Shown in pieces: positions 21,114 through 29,961 of a DNA stretch of 64,000 bases (positions are counted from its first letter, which is position 1; every line of letters starts with the position of its first letter). The notes under the pieces were generated by a model. It saw only the letters and a program-made list of their open reading frames with translations. It was not told where the DNA came from and did not search any database. Source of the stretch: DATFVA01 sp963811905 (lineage in GTDB: Bacteria; Bacteroidota; Ignavibacteria; Ignavibacteriales; Ignavibacteriaceae); contig CAWETK010000004.1 in assembly GCA_963811905.1 (NCBI GenBank), positions 117,379-181,378 on the forward strand, written 5' to 3'. The position numbers were made by a program, and so were the translations under genes.

Positions 21114-22433
21114 TTATTTACCAATTGATTTTTCTAAATTTGCTTTAGCCAGCTCATAATCCGCTATTGCCTGAATATAGTTCGTCTTTGCCTGGAGCAA
21201 GGCGAACTCTGCATCCAGCAGATCTGAATTTAATGCCAGCCCATTCTTAAATGTTTCATTTGTTACGCGGTAATTTTCTTCCGACTGGTGTACACTCTGA
21301 TCTGAAGCGGAAATTTTTTCCTTCGCTTTCAGGAGATTCAGATAATTCTGAGTTACCTCGAGAGAAATTCCATCCTTCAGACTCTTATATCCATCTTTAA
21401 CCTGTTCGTACTGTGCTTCCGCCTGCTGCGTCTGATCGCTTGTTGCGAGCCAGTTCCATATATCCCACGAGAGGCCGACACTTACATCCCAGGTGTCGTT
21501 GAACTTATCTTCAGCGGGGAATATCCTCTGGTTAGGCCTGGAGTAATAATAATTGCCGGCAAGGTATATCTGAGGATACCAGCCGGATTCGGCGAGAGTT
21601 ACACCGCTTTCCCCGGCTTTAAGACGGAAGTCCATCGCTTTCAGTTCAGGCCGGTTCTCCATTGCCTGATCTGTCAGCTGACCGAGATCAGGAACAATCT
21701 CATCTTCAATAGTAACGTCAGACTGCACTTCAGTATCTGTTGAGAGAGGCAGTCCAATAATGTTATTCAAATTGCTTCTTGCGAGTTTAACGCCGTTATC
21801 TGCATCTATCTGGCGAAGCTGAGCTTCAGCAAGCTGTACCTGTACTTTCAGTACATCATTCTTTGTAGAAATACCATTATCAAAGAAGTTTTTTACATCC
21901 GTAAGATGAGCTTTAATCAGATCAATATTCTCATCAACAACACTCTTAACCCTGGTTACTTTGAAAAGATTCCAATAGGCATTTTTAATATCGAGAATGA
22001 GCTGCTGTTCATCTTTTGTGTATTCCTGTTTTTGTGCTTCGTAAGAATACTCTGCCATATTTGAGCTGCTTGATAATTTAAAGCCGGTGAATATGGGCTG
22101 CTGAAGGGAAAGCTTTATATTATAGTTGTTTACTATCGACGGTGAAATATTAAAATTTCCGAATGGCGTATTCAGAATGAACGGATCAATCTCACTCAGT
22201 CTTGTATACGAAGCATTTAATTTCAATGATGGAAGCCGGTAAGTATTAACTTCGCTCCATTTCGCTTCAGAATAAGCGACTTTCATTTTTGATGAATGGA
22301 TAAGTTCACTGTTTTCAAGTCCGATTTGAATACTCTCTTCCAGAGAAAGTTTACGGGTTTCCTGTGCAAACAAGGTACTGGATAAAATTCCTGTTAAGAG
22401 AAATATAATCATCCCTGTAAATGCGGATCTCAT
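21114..22433 (-). CDS. TolC-family outer-membrane efflux channel
   Basis: A 439-residue protein with a signal peptide (FLLTGILSSTLFAQ) and two repeats of the outer-membrane efflux protein fold. Each repeat has a coiled-coil barrel helix pair and strand segments (LSLEESIQIGLENSEL, LSLQQPIFTGFKL, QAEAQYEQVKDGYKSLKDG, ANLEKSIGK). It forms the trimeric exit duct for the RND pump. Its ATG overlaps the TetR stop by four bases (ATGA), and it ends 13 bases before the adaptor start, so translation is likely coupled along the operon. Confidence 0.93.
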   Translation of the reverse strand: MRSAFTGMIIFLLTGILSSTLFAQETRKLSLEESIQIGLENSELIHSSKMKVAYSEAKWSEVNTYRLPSLKLNASYTRLSEIDPFILNTPFGNFNISPSIVNNYNIKLSLQQPIFTGFKLSSSSNMAEYSYEAQKQEYTKDEQQLILDIKNAYWNLFKVTRVKSVVDENIDLIKAHLTDVKNFFDNGISTKNDVLKVQVQLAEAQLRQIDADNGVKLARSNLNNIIGLPLSTDTEVQSDVTIEDEIVPDLGQLTDQAMENRPELKAMDFRLKAGESGVTLAESGWYPQIYLAGNYYYSRPNQRIFPAEDKFNDTWDVSVGLSWDIWNWLATSDQTQQAEAQYEQVKDGYKSLKDGISLEVTQNYLNLLKAKEKISASDQSVHQSEENYRVTNETFKNGLALNSDLLDAEFALLQAKTNYIQAIADYELAKANLEKSIGK

Positions 22434-23074
22434 ATCTGGTTTTCTCCTTTAATAATTTCTTCATTGTCATATGATAAATACTCCTTACGTCCCTCTTCCG
22501 ATAAAATTCCCTCAAATATTATCCTGATGATAGCGTCAAACACCTGGTTAGCTGAATATGGAAGCTGACTTAATGTTTCAGGATTTATCAACCCCTGGAT
22601 TGCATGTAAATAAAAAAGAACGATTAGCTGCCTGTCAATATCTTTTCTGAAAACACCTCTTTCAACGCCCTCATTAATGAACACAGTAAATCTTTTCACA
22701 GCGTTCGCTTTACGGAAATCGTGTATCTCCTGCCAGACTTCAGGAATATTTTTATGCAGGTCCTCAAGCAGCGGTCCGTGCAGTTTTGTGGTCTGTTTCC
22801 CGATAAAATTCATCACCGATTTTAGCTTATCCATAAAATCCATTTCTTGATTACTCCATACAGATTCTATGTGGTCATCTATGGAACACTTCATAGAGGT
22901 AATCATTTCTTTTACCAGTGCTTCTTTGCCAGGGAAAAATTTATACAGCGTCTTTTTGCTCATTCCGAGGCTGGCTGCAATTTCATCCATCGTGACTTTA
23001 GAATAGCCAAACTGAATAAACATGAGTTCGGCCTGGCTCAATATCCTCTCCTTAATTTCTTTTTCTTCGTGCAT
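22430..23074 (-). CDS. TetR/AcrR-family transcriptional regulator of the efflux operon
   Basis: A 214-residue regulator. The N-terminal helix-turn-helix is clear (FGYSKVTMDEIAASLGMSKK, then TLYKFFPGKEALV). The C-terminal two-thirds are helical and probably bind the inducer. The ATG at 23074 follows AAGGAGATAATTTAG. It is the first gene of the tetR-tolC-adaptor-RND operon, and inverted repeats lie just upstream. The usual arrangement is autorepression of the pump operon relieved by a pump substrate (inference). Confidence 0.92.
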   Translation of the reverse strand: MHEEKEIKERILSQAELMFIQFGYSKVTMDEIAASLGMSKKTLYKFFPGKEALVKEMITSMKCSIDDHIESVWSNQEMDFMDKLKSVMNFIGKQTTKLHGPLLEDLHKNIPEVWQEIHDFRKANAVKRFTVFINEGVERGVFRKDIDRQLIVLFYLHAIQGLINPETLSQLPYSANQVFDAIIRIIFEGILSEEGRKEYLSYDNEEIIKGENQI

Positions 23075-23117
23075 CTAAATTATCTCCTTTTTCCTGCAGA
23101 ACACTGAATTAGTTTAT

Positions 23118-23197
23118 TGAGTTTCCATTTAGTCTTAAAAAAAACAGATATTTTATCTGTTTTGTCCCGAAGGAAACTCATATTGTTTTTTCGGTTT
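23118..23197. promoter_or_regulatory. Palindromic operator/promoter region of the efflux operon
   Basis: Two nested inverted repeats lie 45 to 110 bp upstream of the tetR start. The inner one is perfect, AAAACAGATA-TTT-TATCTGTTTT (23141-23163). The outer one pairs TGAGTTTCC (23118-23126) with GGAAACTCA (23172-23180). A third GGTTTCC copy lies at about 23192-23197. This is a good candidate TetR operator. The inner palindrome could also act as a weak terminator. Confidence 0.55.
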
Positions 23198-23306
23198 CCA
23201 AATGTATACTTTTTCGGGATATTCCGCAAATTAATTCTTATGAACGGCGATTTTTATGTGATTTTGTTCACAATAAAGGATAATAGGATTTTAGGTGAGA
23301 TGGAGT

Positions 23307-24845
23307 TTATTCATTCTCAAGGGTAGACTCGTAGAACTTTTTATAGGTTTTGATGGCATTAAAGATGGACTCAGCAATTTTCTCCTGTCCTTTTTTACCG
23401 GAAATATAATTGGCATCGTGCCTATTGGAAATAAAACCGGTTTCCACCAGAACGCTGGGCATTGAGGCACCGACAAGGACGTAAAACCCTGCCTGTTTTA
23501 CCCCCCGGGACGGGATATCTGTCTGAAGTGAATAAGTTTTATCAACAAGTTCCGAGAATTTTTCCGAATAGCGCATATAAGCCGAATGAGCCATGCTTAC
23601 AAGTATAAAATTCTCATCGGTAAGTTTCTCATATCTTTTGGGATTTTCTTCATACTGAATTACACTGTTCTCTCTCTCGGCTATTGAAATTGCTTCTTTC
23701 GTTCTTCCGGGGCGCAGCAAATACACCTCAAATCCTGTTGCATCGGTTGGTTTCTTTGGCGTGGAGTTGCAATGAATAGAAATAAACAACTTGCCGTCAT
23801 TTTCGTTAGCTATCTGTCCGCGTCTGTACAACTCTACGAATGTATCTGTTTTACGTGTATACACAACTTTGACATCCTTCATTTCTTTCGCGATCAATCT
23901 GCCAAGGGCGAGTGTAATACCGAGATTAACATCCTTTTCTTTAACACCGTTTATGCCGATAGCTCCGGCATCTTTTCCACCGTGGCCGGCATCCAGAACT
24001 ATAACATCAAACTTCCATTTCTCCTTATTCTTATCATTGTCAGCCGCATTCGAAAAAGCCTTATTATGGATAGCTATCAGAATATCTTTGCTGCCGTCTA
24101 CATTCAGTACTTCACTTGTTGTGTAATCTTTACTGACAGAAAATTCAAATTGAGTATCGGGACCTGCATTTTTAACATTGATATTCTTGATTAGTCCCCG
24201 GGTATCGATAGAAGCAAGCTTATTCACATCAGCATTTACCCTCCTGAAGATTATAGTAAGGATTCCGTTTTTATAGCTGCTGTAATATGACGGAATGCGT
24301 TTATTAGTTTTGACCCTAATCAATGTGCCATTCGCCTTCTTATCAATCTTCAGATCCGTTATATTTACTTTAGCAGAGGTCTCATCGGGTATATCATTCG
24401 GCAGTTTACCCCTTACAGCCACTCTCCTGTCGCTCTCAATCACTATATCCTGTCCCGAGGCCTTCCTCAGCATATCAATTGAATATCGAAGAGGAATATA
24501 AATCTTATTATTTAAGATGTAAGTTGATGTAGGAAGCTGATAGATCTGTTCTGTTTTGTTATCCTTTGAAGTCAGGATAAGGAAAGGATTCTGTCCGGTA
24601 ATCTTCAGATTATGCGCAGGATACTTCAACTCGATTTTCTTAGTCTCATCATTTATATAATATGATGATGAAAGAGCATCTGCGAAATCATTTATCGAAA
24701 AGTATACAATTCCCTGCCGTTTGTACACGGGGATATAGCTGGTTCCCTTAGAGGTATTAAGAACAATTTCATCAGCATTCTGTGCGCTGATAATTCCCTG
24801 AAGAAATAATAACAAAATAATCGTTAAAAAAGTAAGCTTCCGCAT
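23307..24845 (-). CDS. N-acetylmuramoyl-L-alanine amidase with copper-amine-oxidase-like N-domain
   Basis: A 512-residue exported cell-wall hydrolase that cleaves the amide between muramic acid and the stem peptide. A signal peptide (TIILLLFLQGIISAQ) is followed by a beta-rich N-domain resembling the copper amine oxidase N-terminal/stalk fold (VYFSINDFADAL, IYIPLRYSIDMLRKA), then an AMIN-like segment. The amidase_3 zinc domain carries VLDAGHGGKDAGAIG, the Glu in KEKDVNLGI, FISIHCNS and the catalytic VLVETGFISN. It probably acts in daughter-cell separation or wall turnover. It is the last gene of a likely Trm112-like/ICMT/amidase transcript. Confidence 0.9.
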   Translation of the reverse strand: MRKLTFLTIILLLFLQGIISAQNADEIVLNTSKGTSYIPVYKRQGIVYFSINDFADALSSSYYINDETKKIELKYPAHNLKITGQNPFLILTSKDNKTEQIYQLPTSTYILNNKIYIPLRYSIDMLRKASGQDIVIESDRRVAVRGKLPNDIPDETSAKVNITDLKIDKKANGTLIRVKTNKRIPSYYSSYKNGILTIIFRRVNADVNKLASIDTRGLIKNINVKNAGPDTQFEFSVSKDYTTSEVLNVDGSKDILIAIHNKAFSNAADNDKNKEKWKFDVIVLDAGHGGKDAGAIGINGVKEKDVNLGITLALGRLIAKEMKDVKVVYTRKTDTFVELYRRGQIANENDGKLFISIHCNSTPKKPTDATGFEVYLLRPGRTKEAISIAERENSVIQYEENPKRYEKLTDENFILVSMAHSAYMRYSEKFSELVDKTYSLQTDIPSRGVKQAGFYVLVGASMPSVLVETGFISNRHDANYISGKKGQEKIAESIFNAIKTYKKFYESTLENE

Positions 24846-24860
24846 AATCCGAAACCTGGT

Positions 24861-25439
24861 CTAACCGATGAAAGGGATAATAAATCCGCTTTTCTTTTTA
24901 TAAGCTGTAAAATCGTCCTTAAAATATTTTGCGAGAAGTCTCTCTTCCATCATAGCCCGCATAATCAAAAAAGGAATCTCTATTATTGCGATGGGTAAAA
25001 CAATATAGCTGAGCAATGCTGCGCCCGCCCCAAGGTCCATCAATATCTGGGAAAGGTATTGAGGATGTCTCACTATCCTGAAGATCCCGGTGGTAACGAG
25101 TTTATGATTTTTCTGGATTAATATTTCCTGTGAATAACTCTCACCAAGTTCTTTAACAGTAAAGACCTGGATCCAGGAGAACACGAGGTAAAATGCCAGT
25201 CCTATTATTCTGGTACCCTCATATGAAGGGAGATATTCAAAGGTACCAACCTGGAAGACGCCAAGAATAGCAGCTACCAGGGTCAATGTCGAAAGGTACA
25301 CAGGTACGGTCTGCAGCGCGGTTTTCGGTTTTTCCTTTGCTGCTCCGACAGCGGAGCGGAAACCTTTTTTTGCACCGGAGTAATGTGCACCGAAAGTTGC
25401 GATTATATTCAATCCTAATAAAATATTAATTGGATCCAT
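24861..25439 (-). CDS. ICMT-like membrane methyltransferase
   Basis: A 192-residue polytopic membrane protein with about five hydrophobic segments. The C-terminal half has the isoprenylcysteine carboxyl methyltransferase/phospholipid methyltransferase signature: HKLVTTGIFRIVRHPQYLSQ, then EERLLAKYF and FTAYKKKSGFIIPF. It would use SAM at the membrane surface on an unknown lipid-like or thiol substrate. It lies between the Trm112-like gene and the amidase on the same strand. Confidence 0.82.
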   Translation of the reverse strand: MDPINILLGLNIIATFGAHYSGAKKGFRSAVGAAKEKPKTALQTVPVYLSTLTLVAAILGVFQVGTFEYLPSYEGTRIIGLAFYLVFSWIQVFTVKELGESYSQEILIQKNHKLVTTGIFRIVRHPQYLSQILMDLGAGAALLSYIVLPIAIIEIPFLIMRAMMEERLLAKYFKDDFTAYKKKSGFIIPFIG

Positions 25440-25494
25440 TTTAGCGGGGTTTAGTGAAAAGAAATTGTGTCATATTTATTTACAGAAACAGGAA

Positions 25495-25710
25495 TTATTC
25501 AATTTTCCTACCTTGCCTCTTCATAATTTCCTGCCATTCTTCGACACTCAGTTGTTCGGATTCATCAATAAGCATAATCGGGATATCGTCTTCAATCCTG
25601 TAGCGCCTTCTTGTATTTTTATCCGTAGAGACGAGTGTTTCGCCGTCAAGCACAAGGTCGGCTTTAGTTTCCGGACAGCACAGTATATCGAGAAGTTCTT
25701 TGCTAATCAT
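25495..25710 (-). CDS. Trm112-like/UPF0434 small zinc-ribbon-type protein with incomplete cysteine pair
   Basis: A 71-residue protein starting after AGGAG. The pattern LLDILCCPETKADL ... YRIEDDIPIMLIDE matches the YcaR/Trm112 family (usually LLxxLxCPxCK...YPIxDGIPVMLxxE). The usual CPxC metal pair reads CPET here, so a zinc ligand is lost unless the adjacent extra Cys substitutes. Family members act as activators of methyltransferases or have unknown roles. A methyltransferase gene follows 55 bp downstream. Confidence 0.78.
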   Translation of the reverse strand: MISKELLDILCCPETKADLVLDGETLVSTDKNTRRRYRIEDDIPIMLIDESEQLSVEEWQEIMKRQGRKIE

Positions 25711-25937
25711 ATATAAATCTCCTGTTTATAGAAAATGTGAAAAATCATCTGATGGAATACCACGGTCTCACATCAATCGGGCGAGATACCGTTTTGATTA
25801 CAATTTCACACGGTCTGTTTACTTCTAAATTAAAATTAAAAAAGGTATTCTACAAATAACAATTAACTGCACCGGATTTAATTGGGAGACGGGAGAAGAA
25901 TAGTCATTTAATGTCACCCGATGGTAGTAGGAATGGA

Positions 25938-25987
25938 GAGGTTGTGTGAAAACTCCCGATGCTTAATAATATTCACATAGGCTCTGG
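25938..25987. mobile_element. Minimal internally deleted copy of a GAGGCTGTGTGAA-ended MITE-like repeat
   Basis: GAGGTTGTGTGAAAACTCCCGAT is joined after two bases to TTAATAATATTCACATAGGCTC. These are the two ends of the element at 58290-58410, in inverted orientation relative to it, with the interior missing. It lies in the gene-free 25711-26335 spacer. Confidence 0.55.
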
Positions 25988-26060
25988 AGTAATGGAGGGT
26001 GGAATAATGGAGAGTTGGAGCGAACAGCGCATCGCAGATTGCCGGAATGGGTGTTAGTTA

Positions 26061-26111
26061 ATGGTCATTCAATAGTCACTCAATGTCATTCAATGTCATT
26101 CAATGGTCATT
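26061..26111. repeat. 10-bp tandem repeat (GTCATTCAAT-like)
   Basis: About five imperfect copies of a 10-bp unit: GGTCATTCAA, TAGTCACTCA, ATGTCATTCA (twice) and ATGGTCAT. They lie in the long spacer upstream of the first diheme cytochrome gene. Apart from this array and the small MITE-like copy, the 625-bp spacer shows no gene. Confidence 0.7.
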
Positions 26112-26335
26112 TGGGAAGCGGCAATATTTTTAAGCAGGGTATTGATTAAATCTATTTTGAGTCTTAGATTCCATTCCGATTCCCAAAAATTTATGTACAA
26201 ACTTTTCTATAAAAGCAGGAAAGACACTCATTTCTGTTTGCTGCTTAATCCTGGCTGAGCTGTTAAACGTAACATTTTATCTGGAATACTTCCGGTTTTT
26301 TTAATTTCAAATAATAACTAATAGAGAGGTTCATT

Positions 26336-27316
26336 ATGAAAAAGTTCTTCAAAATTGCCGGTTACATCTTAGGTGGTATTGTACTACTGATCATAGCAGG
26401 CTTCGTATATTTTAATTCCAAATATCCGGATGTCGGAAAGCCAAAGGATATCAAGGTTGAGATTACACCGGAAAGGATCAAAAGAGGAGAATATCTTGCT
26501 ATGCATGTCGCGGGTTGTATTGACTGCCACTCGGAGAGAGATTGGTCTAAATTCGGAGCTCCACTCGTTGCCGGGACTGAAGGAAAGGGCGGAGAAAAAT
26601 TCGGTAAGGAAATCGGTTTTCCGGGCGACATTTATGTAAGAAATATTACTCCTGCCGGGGTCGGACATTGGACCGATGGTGAGCTCATCAGGGCTATTAC
26701 GCAAGGCGTAAGCAAAGATAATCATGCATTGTTTCCTTTGATGCCGTATCTTGGATTTAATCATATGAACCGGGAGGATTTATATTCGGTTGTGGCCTAT
26801 ATACGCTCCCTGCAGCCGCTCGAAAATAAGATCCCGGATACTGAACTTGATTTTCCAATGAACATGATTGTTAAAACTATTCCTCCCGGATCATTTAATC
26901 CTGTTGAAATCGATAAAAAAAATTCTGCAAAATATGGCGAATACCTTGTAACTATTGCATCCTGTACAGATTGCCATACACAGGCCGAGAAAGGTGAGCC
27001 CAGACCCGGAATGTATCTTGCCGGAGGTATGGAATTTAACCTTCCTTGGGGTAAAATAAGGAGTGCGAATATAACTCCTGATAACATAACAGGGATAGGC
27101 AGCTGGACAAAAGAGGAATTCATTGCCAGGTTCAAATCATTTGACAGTGATTCCGCAAGGAATATCAGCGTTAAACCTGGTTCTTATAATACTATAATGC
27201 CCTGGGTTTTTCTGGCGGGTATGACCGAAGAAGACCTGGGAGCAATTTATGATTACCTGAGAACAATTAAGCCTGTTAATAATAGTGTTATACATTTTAC
27301 CCCTGCAAAACTATAG
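26336..27316 (+). CDS. Membrane-anchored diheme cytochrome c (copy 1)
   Basis: A 326-residue protein with a short basic N-terminus and one transmembrane anchor (ILGGIVLLIIAGFVYF). Two class I cytochrome c domains follow, with haem motifs CIDCH (residues 61-65) and CTDCH (210-214). Each domain has a matching NITPxxxxGxGxWT segment and a later Met-containing PLMPY / TIMPW stretch that may supply axial ligands. Domain order resembles the cytochrome subunit of alcohol or aldehyde dehydrogenases and other periplasmic electron-transfer partners. AGAGAGG precedes the ATG. The next cytochrome gene is a clear paralogue with the same layout. Confidence 0.9.
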   Translation: MKKFFKIAGYILGGIVLLIIAGFVYFNSKYPDVGKPKDIKVEITPERIKRGEYLAMHVAGCIDCHSERDWSKFGAPLVAGTEGKGGEKFGKEIGFPGDIYVRNITPAGVGHWTDGELIRAITQGVSKDNHALFPLMPYLGFNHMNREDLYSVVAYIRSLQPLENKIPDTELDFPMNMIVKTIPPGSFNPVEIDKKNSAKYGEYLVTIASCTDCHTQAEKGEPRPGMYLAGGMEFNLPWGKIRSANITPDNITGIGSWTKEEFIARFKSFDSDSARNISVKPGSYNTIMPWVFLAGMTEEDLGAIYDYLRTIKPVNNSVIHFTPAKL

Positions 27317-27326
27317 GAAATATCAC

Positions 27327-27485
27327 GGAGGCTGTGTGAAAACGTAGAGCAGCTTGTCCCGACGAGACTCGTCGACGAGGGCCCGGGAAAACGCTGTTCC
27401 CCTTTCCTGCATTGTAAAAATGTGATTATTTTTCGATATAAGTTACTCTTTTTTGTCTCCCTGGTTGAATTTTTACGCAGCCTCC
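27327..27485. mobile_element. MITE-like element between the two cytochrome genes
   Basis: A 159-bp non-coding segment bounded by imperfect terminal inverted repeats: GGAGGCTGTGTGAAAAC on the left, and ATTTTTACGCAGCCTCC on the right (reverse complement GGAGGCTGCGTAAAAAT). Inside is a perfect palindrome, CGACGAG-A-CTCGTCG. The same end sequence recurs at 25938 and near 58290-58412. No open frame is inside, so it would need a transposase in trans. I cannot see a clear target duplication. Confidence 0.55.
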
Positions 27486-27660
27486 ATAACACCGGATTTG
27501 TTATTTTGGTTACTATATATCCCTTGTGCCTGGAGGACAGGTCCGGATAACAGTTTAGAGACAGCCTCTTCTTTTATTGAAATTTATTCTTTCGGGATAT
27601 AAATATTTTCCTTAGGTTTATCCTATTCTTTATTCCAATTTATATATCCGGTAGAATCAA

Positions 27661-28641
27661 ATGAGCAAAAGAAGGAGCGGGAAGAGATTACTGAAGTTCC
27701 TTAAATATCTTTTTCTGAGCATCATCGGTCTGATTATCGGGGGGTACATCTATTTTAATTTAACGTATCCCAAAACCCTCCCTGCTGCGGAAGTCGAAAT
27801 TTATCCCACGCAAGCCAGAATTGAAAGAGGAGATTATCTTGTTAATCATGTTACCGGCTGCTTAACCTGTCATTCACAGAGGGACTGGTCGATATTCTCC
27901 GGACCTGTAATCCCGGGAACTGAAGGTATGGGAGGTCAGAAATTTGACGAAGGTCTTCCAGGTACTTTCTATGCATCCAACATTACCCCCTCCGGTATAG
28001 GCGAATGGACAAATGGCGAAGTTCTGAGAGCGATTACTACAGGAGTGACAAGGGATAACAGGGTTCTTTTTCCTTTGATGCCCTACCCCGAATATCATAA
28101 CCTTACAATGGAAGATCTTTATTCAATAATTTCCTACATAAGGAGCCTGGCTGCTATAGTACATGAAGTACCAAACAGTTCCATTGATTTTCCAATGAGC
28201 CTGATTGTTAAAACCATTCCGCCGGAATCATACAAACCTATTGCTTCAATTAACGAAGAAAATTCAATAGAGTACGGCAAATACCTTGTCGCAATAGCCG
28301 GATGCAGAAATTGTCATACTCCTATGGAAAGAGGAGAATTCATAGATGACCTGAACTATGCAGGCGGAACACAAATTTCAATTGAAGGGAAAAGTGTATA
28401 TTCAGCGAATATAACTCCGGATATCGAAACCGGGATAGGCAGATGGACGAAAGACGATTTCCTGAGCCGTTTTCAACAATATAAGAATAAAGTAATAAAG
28501 GTTAAGCCGGGAGAATTCAATACTCCGATGCCGTGGACATCATATGCCGGTATGAATGACAAAGATTTAAGTGCAATTTATGATTATCTAAAAACCGTAC
28601 CCCCGGTACATCATAAAGTTGATAAAGAAGAGCAAAAATGA
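27661..28641 (+). CDS. Membrane-anchored diheme cytochrome c (copy 2)
   Basis: A 326-residue paralogue of the preceding cytochrome, of identical length and domain order. An N-terminal anchor (FLSIIGLIIGGYIYFNL) is followed by haem motifs CLTCH and CRNCH, paired with NITPSGIGEWT and NITPDIETGIGRWT, then PLMPYPEY and TPMPW as likely Met-ligand regions. It would carry electrons in the periplasm, tethered to the inner membrane. Its TGA overlaps the ATG of the PPK2 gene by four bases, so these two are co-transcribed. Confidence 0.9.
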   Translation: MSKRRSGKRLLKFLKYLFLSIIGLIIGGYIYFNLTYPKTLPAAEVEIYPTQARIERGDYLVNHVTGCLTCHSQRDWSIFSGPVIPGTEGMGGQKFDEGLPGTFYASNITPSGIGEWTNGEVLRAITTGVTRDNRVLFPLMPYPEYHNLTMEDLYSIISYIRSLAAIVHEVPNSSIDFPMSLIVKTIPPESYKPIASINEENSIEYGKYLVAIAGCRNCHTPMERGEFIDDLNYAGGTQISIEGKSVYSANITPDIETGIGRWTKDDFLSRFQQYKNKVIKVKPGEFNTPMPWTSYAGMNDKDLSAIYDYLKTVPPVHHKVDKEEQK

Positions 28642-29501
28642 ACAGGAAAGATTTTCAGGTAAAACCTGACGCAGGTATTTCGCTTAATGAATTCAGTACA
28701 TCGGATACCGGAAGTTTTAAATCCAAAGATGATGCAAAAGAAATTCTGAACGAAAACATTAATAAAATGTTCTCGCTTCAGAATATGCTGTATGCTTACG
28801 ATAAGTATTCTATGCTGATAATATTCCAGGCAATGGACGCTGCCGGAAAAGACGGAACTATTAAGCATGTTATGTCGGGACTTAATCCCCAGGGCACACA
28901 GGTATTCAGTTTTAAGCAGCCTTCAATTGAAGAAATCGATCATGACTATCTCTGGAGAATTCACAAACATGTACCGGAGAGGGGCAGGATAGGAATTTTT
29001 AACCGCTCGCACTATGAAGAGGTACTGGTGGTCAGAGTCCATAATCTTATTAAGGACCAGAGAATACCGCCGGAATCAATAAACAAAGATATATGGAATA
29101 CCCGTTACCGGGAAATAAATGATTTTGAGAAATACTTATATGAGAACGGCACAATTATCCTTAAGTTCTTCCTGCATGTTTCAAAAGAGGAGCAGAAAAA
29201 GAGGTTCCTTAAACGAATAGATACGCCTGAAAAGAACTGGAAGTTTTCCGCATCAGACATTGATGAAAGGAAGTACTGGGATAAGTATCAGCAAGCTTAC
29301 GCAGAAGCTATTTCTGCAACAAGTAAAAAGCATTCGCCCTGGTTTATAATTCCGGCAGACCACAAATGGTTTATGCGCTATGCAGTATCGCAGGTTATAG
29401 TTGAGACGCTGGAGGGGATAAAGATGTCGTACCCGGTTTTATCTGACGATCAGAAAGCAAACCTGGAGAAGTGCAAAAAGCAGTTGCTTGGGGAAAAATG
29501 A
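28638..29501 (+). CDS. ppk2: Polyphosphate kinase 2 family protein
   Basis: A 287-residue PPK2 enzyme that transfers phosphate between polyphosphate and nucleotides. Walker A is AMDAAGKDGTIKH, and the lid and Walker B regions are seen in PERGRIGIFNRSHYEEVLV and FFLHVSKEEQKKRF. Single-domain length suggests a class I or III enzyme, acting on NDPs or both AMP and ADP; class cannot be fixed here. The start overlaps the stop of the second cytochrome gene, an unusual pairing of electron transfer with polyphosphate metabolism. Confidence 0.92.
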   Translation: MNRKDFQVKPDAGISLNEFSTSDTGSFKSKDDAKEILNENINKMFSLQNMLYAYDKYSMLIIFQAMDAAGKDGTIKHVMSGLNPQGTQVFSFKQPSIEEIDHDYLWRIHKHVPERGRIGIFNRSHYEEVLVVRVHNLIKDQRIPPESINKDIWNTRYREINDFEKYLYENGTIILKFFLHVSKEEQKKRFLKRIDTPEKNWKFSASDIDERKYWDKYQQAYAEAISATSKKHSPWFIIPADHKWFMRYAVSQVIVETLEGIKMSYPVLSDDQKANLEKCKKQLLGEK

Positions 29502-29545
29502 TTACTGATGAATTGTAAATTATAAATTGTTACTCCTTAATTATT

Positions 29546-29650
29546 TCACTGAATAATATCGTGCTTCTCCTGCCACTTATTATACCACTGAATAGCCGGC
29601 AATGAAAGAGGAACAGCCGGAATCTTACCTCCGAATCCCAGCACCTGTAA
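29546..29650 (-). pseudogene. Remnant of the C-terminus of a SurA/parvulin-like gene
   Basis: On the minus strand this spacer reads ...LGFGGKIPAVPLSLPAIQWY... before a stop at 29546-29548. It matches the C-terminus of the intact gene at 33608-35392 (IGFGGKIMAAPALYPRENW). No start or upstream body is present. It marks the left edge of the block 29.5-33.6 kb. The rest of the 29502-29961 spacer shows nothing else I can support. Confidence 0.6.
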
Positions 29651-29961
29651 AACACAGCATAAAGAATTTTTTTTGTCTTGATATTTGTGATTTGACGCAC
29701 GGCAAAAGTAAATAATTTTTTATAAAATTTATAATATTGAGAATATAAGTAATAGGTAAAACTCTATACATACGGGTTTTAAAATAGAGGTGTTCTCGTT
29801 CCCCATTTGTCCGTTTCGCTATAATCTAATTATCAGATCTTTTAAATGCAAAATATCTGTTATCATATCTACATAATAATTAAAGACCGCGCTCCCCCTA
29901 TTCTATCTTTCGTGTATTAAAATTATCGAACCATTAAAAAAATTGATTAAAAGAGGTCACA

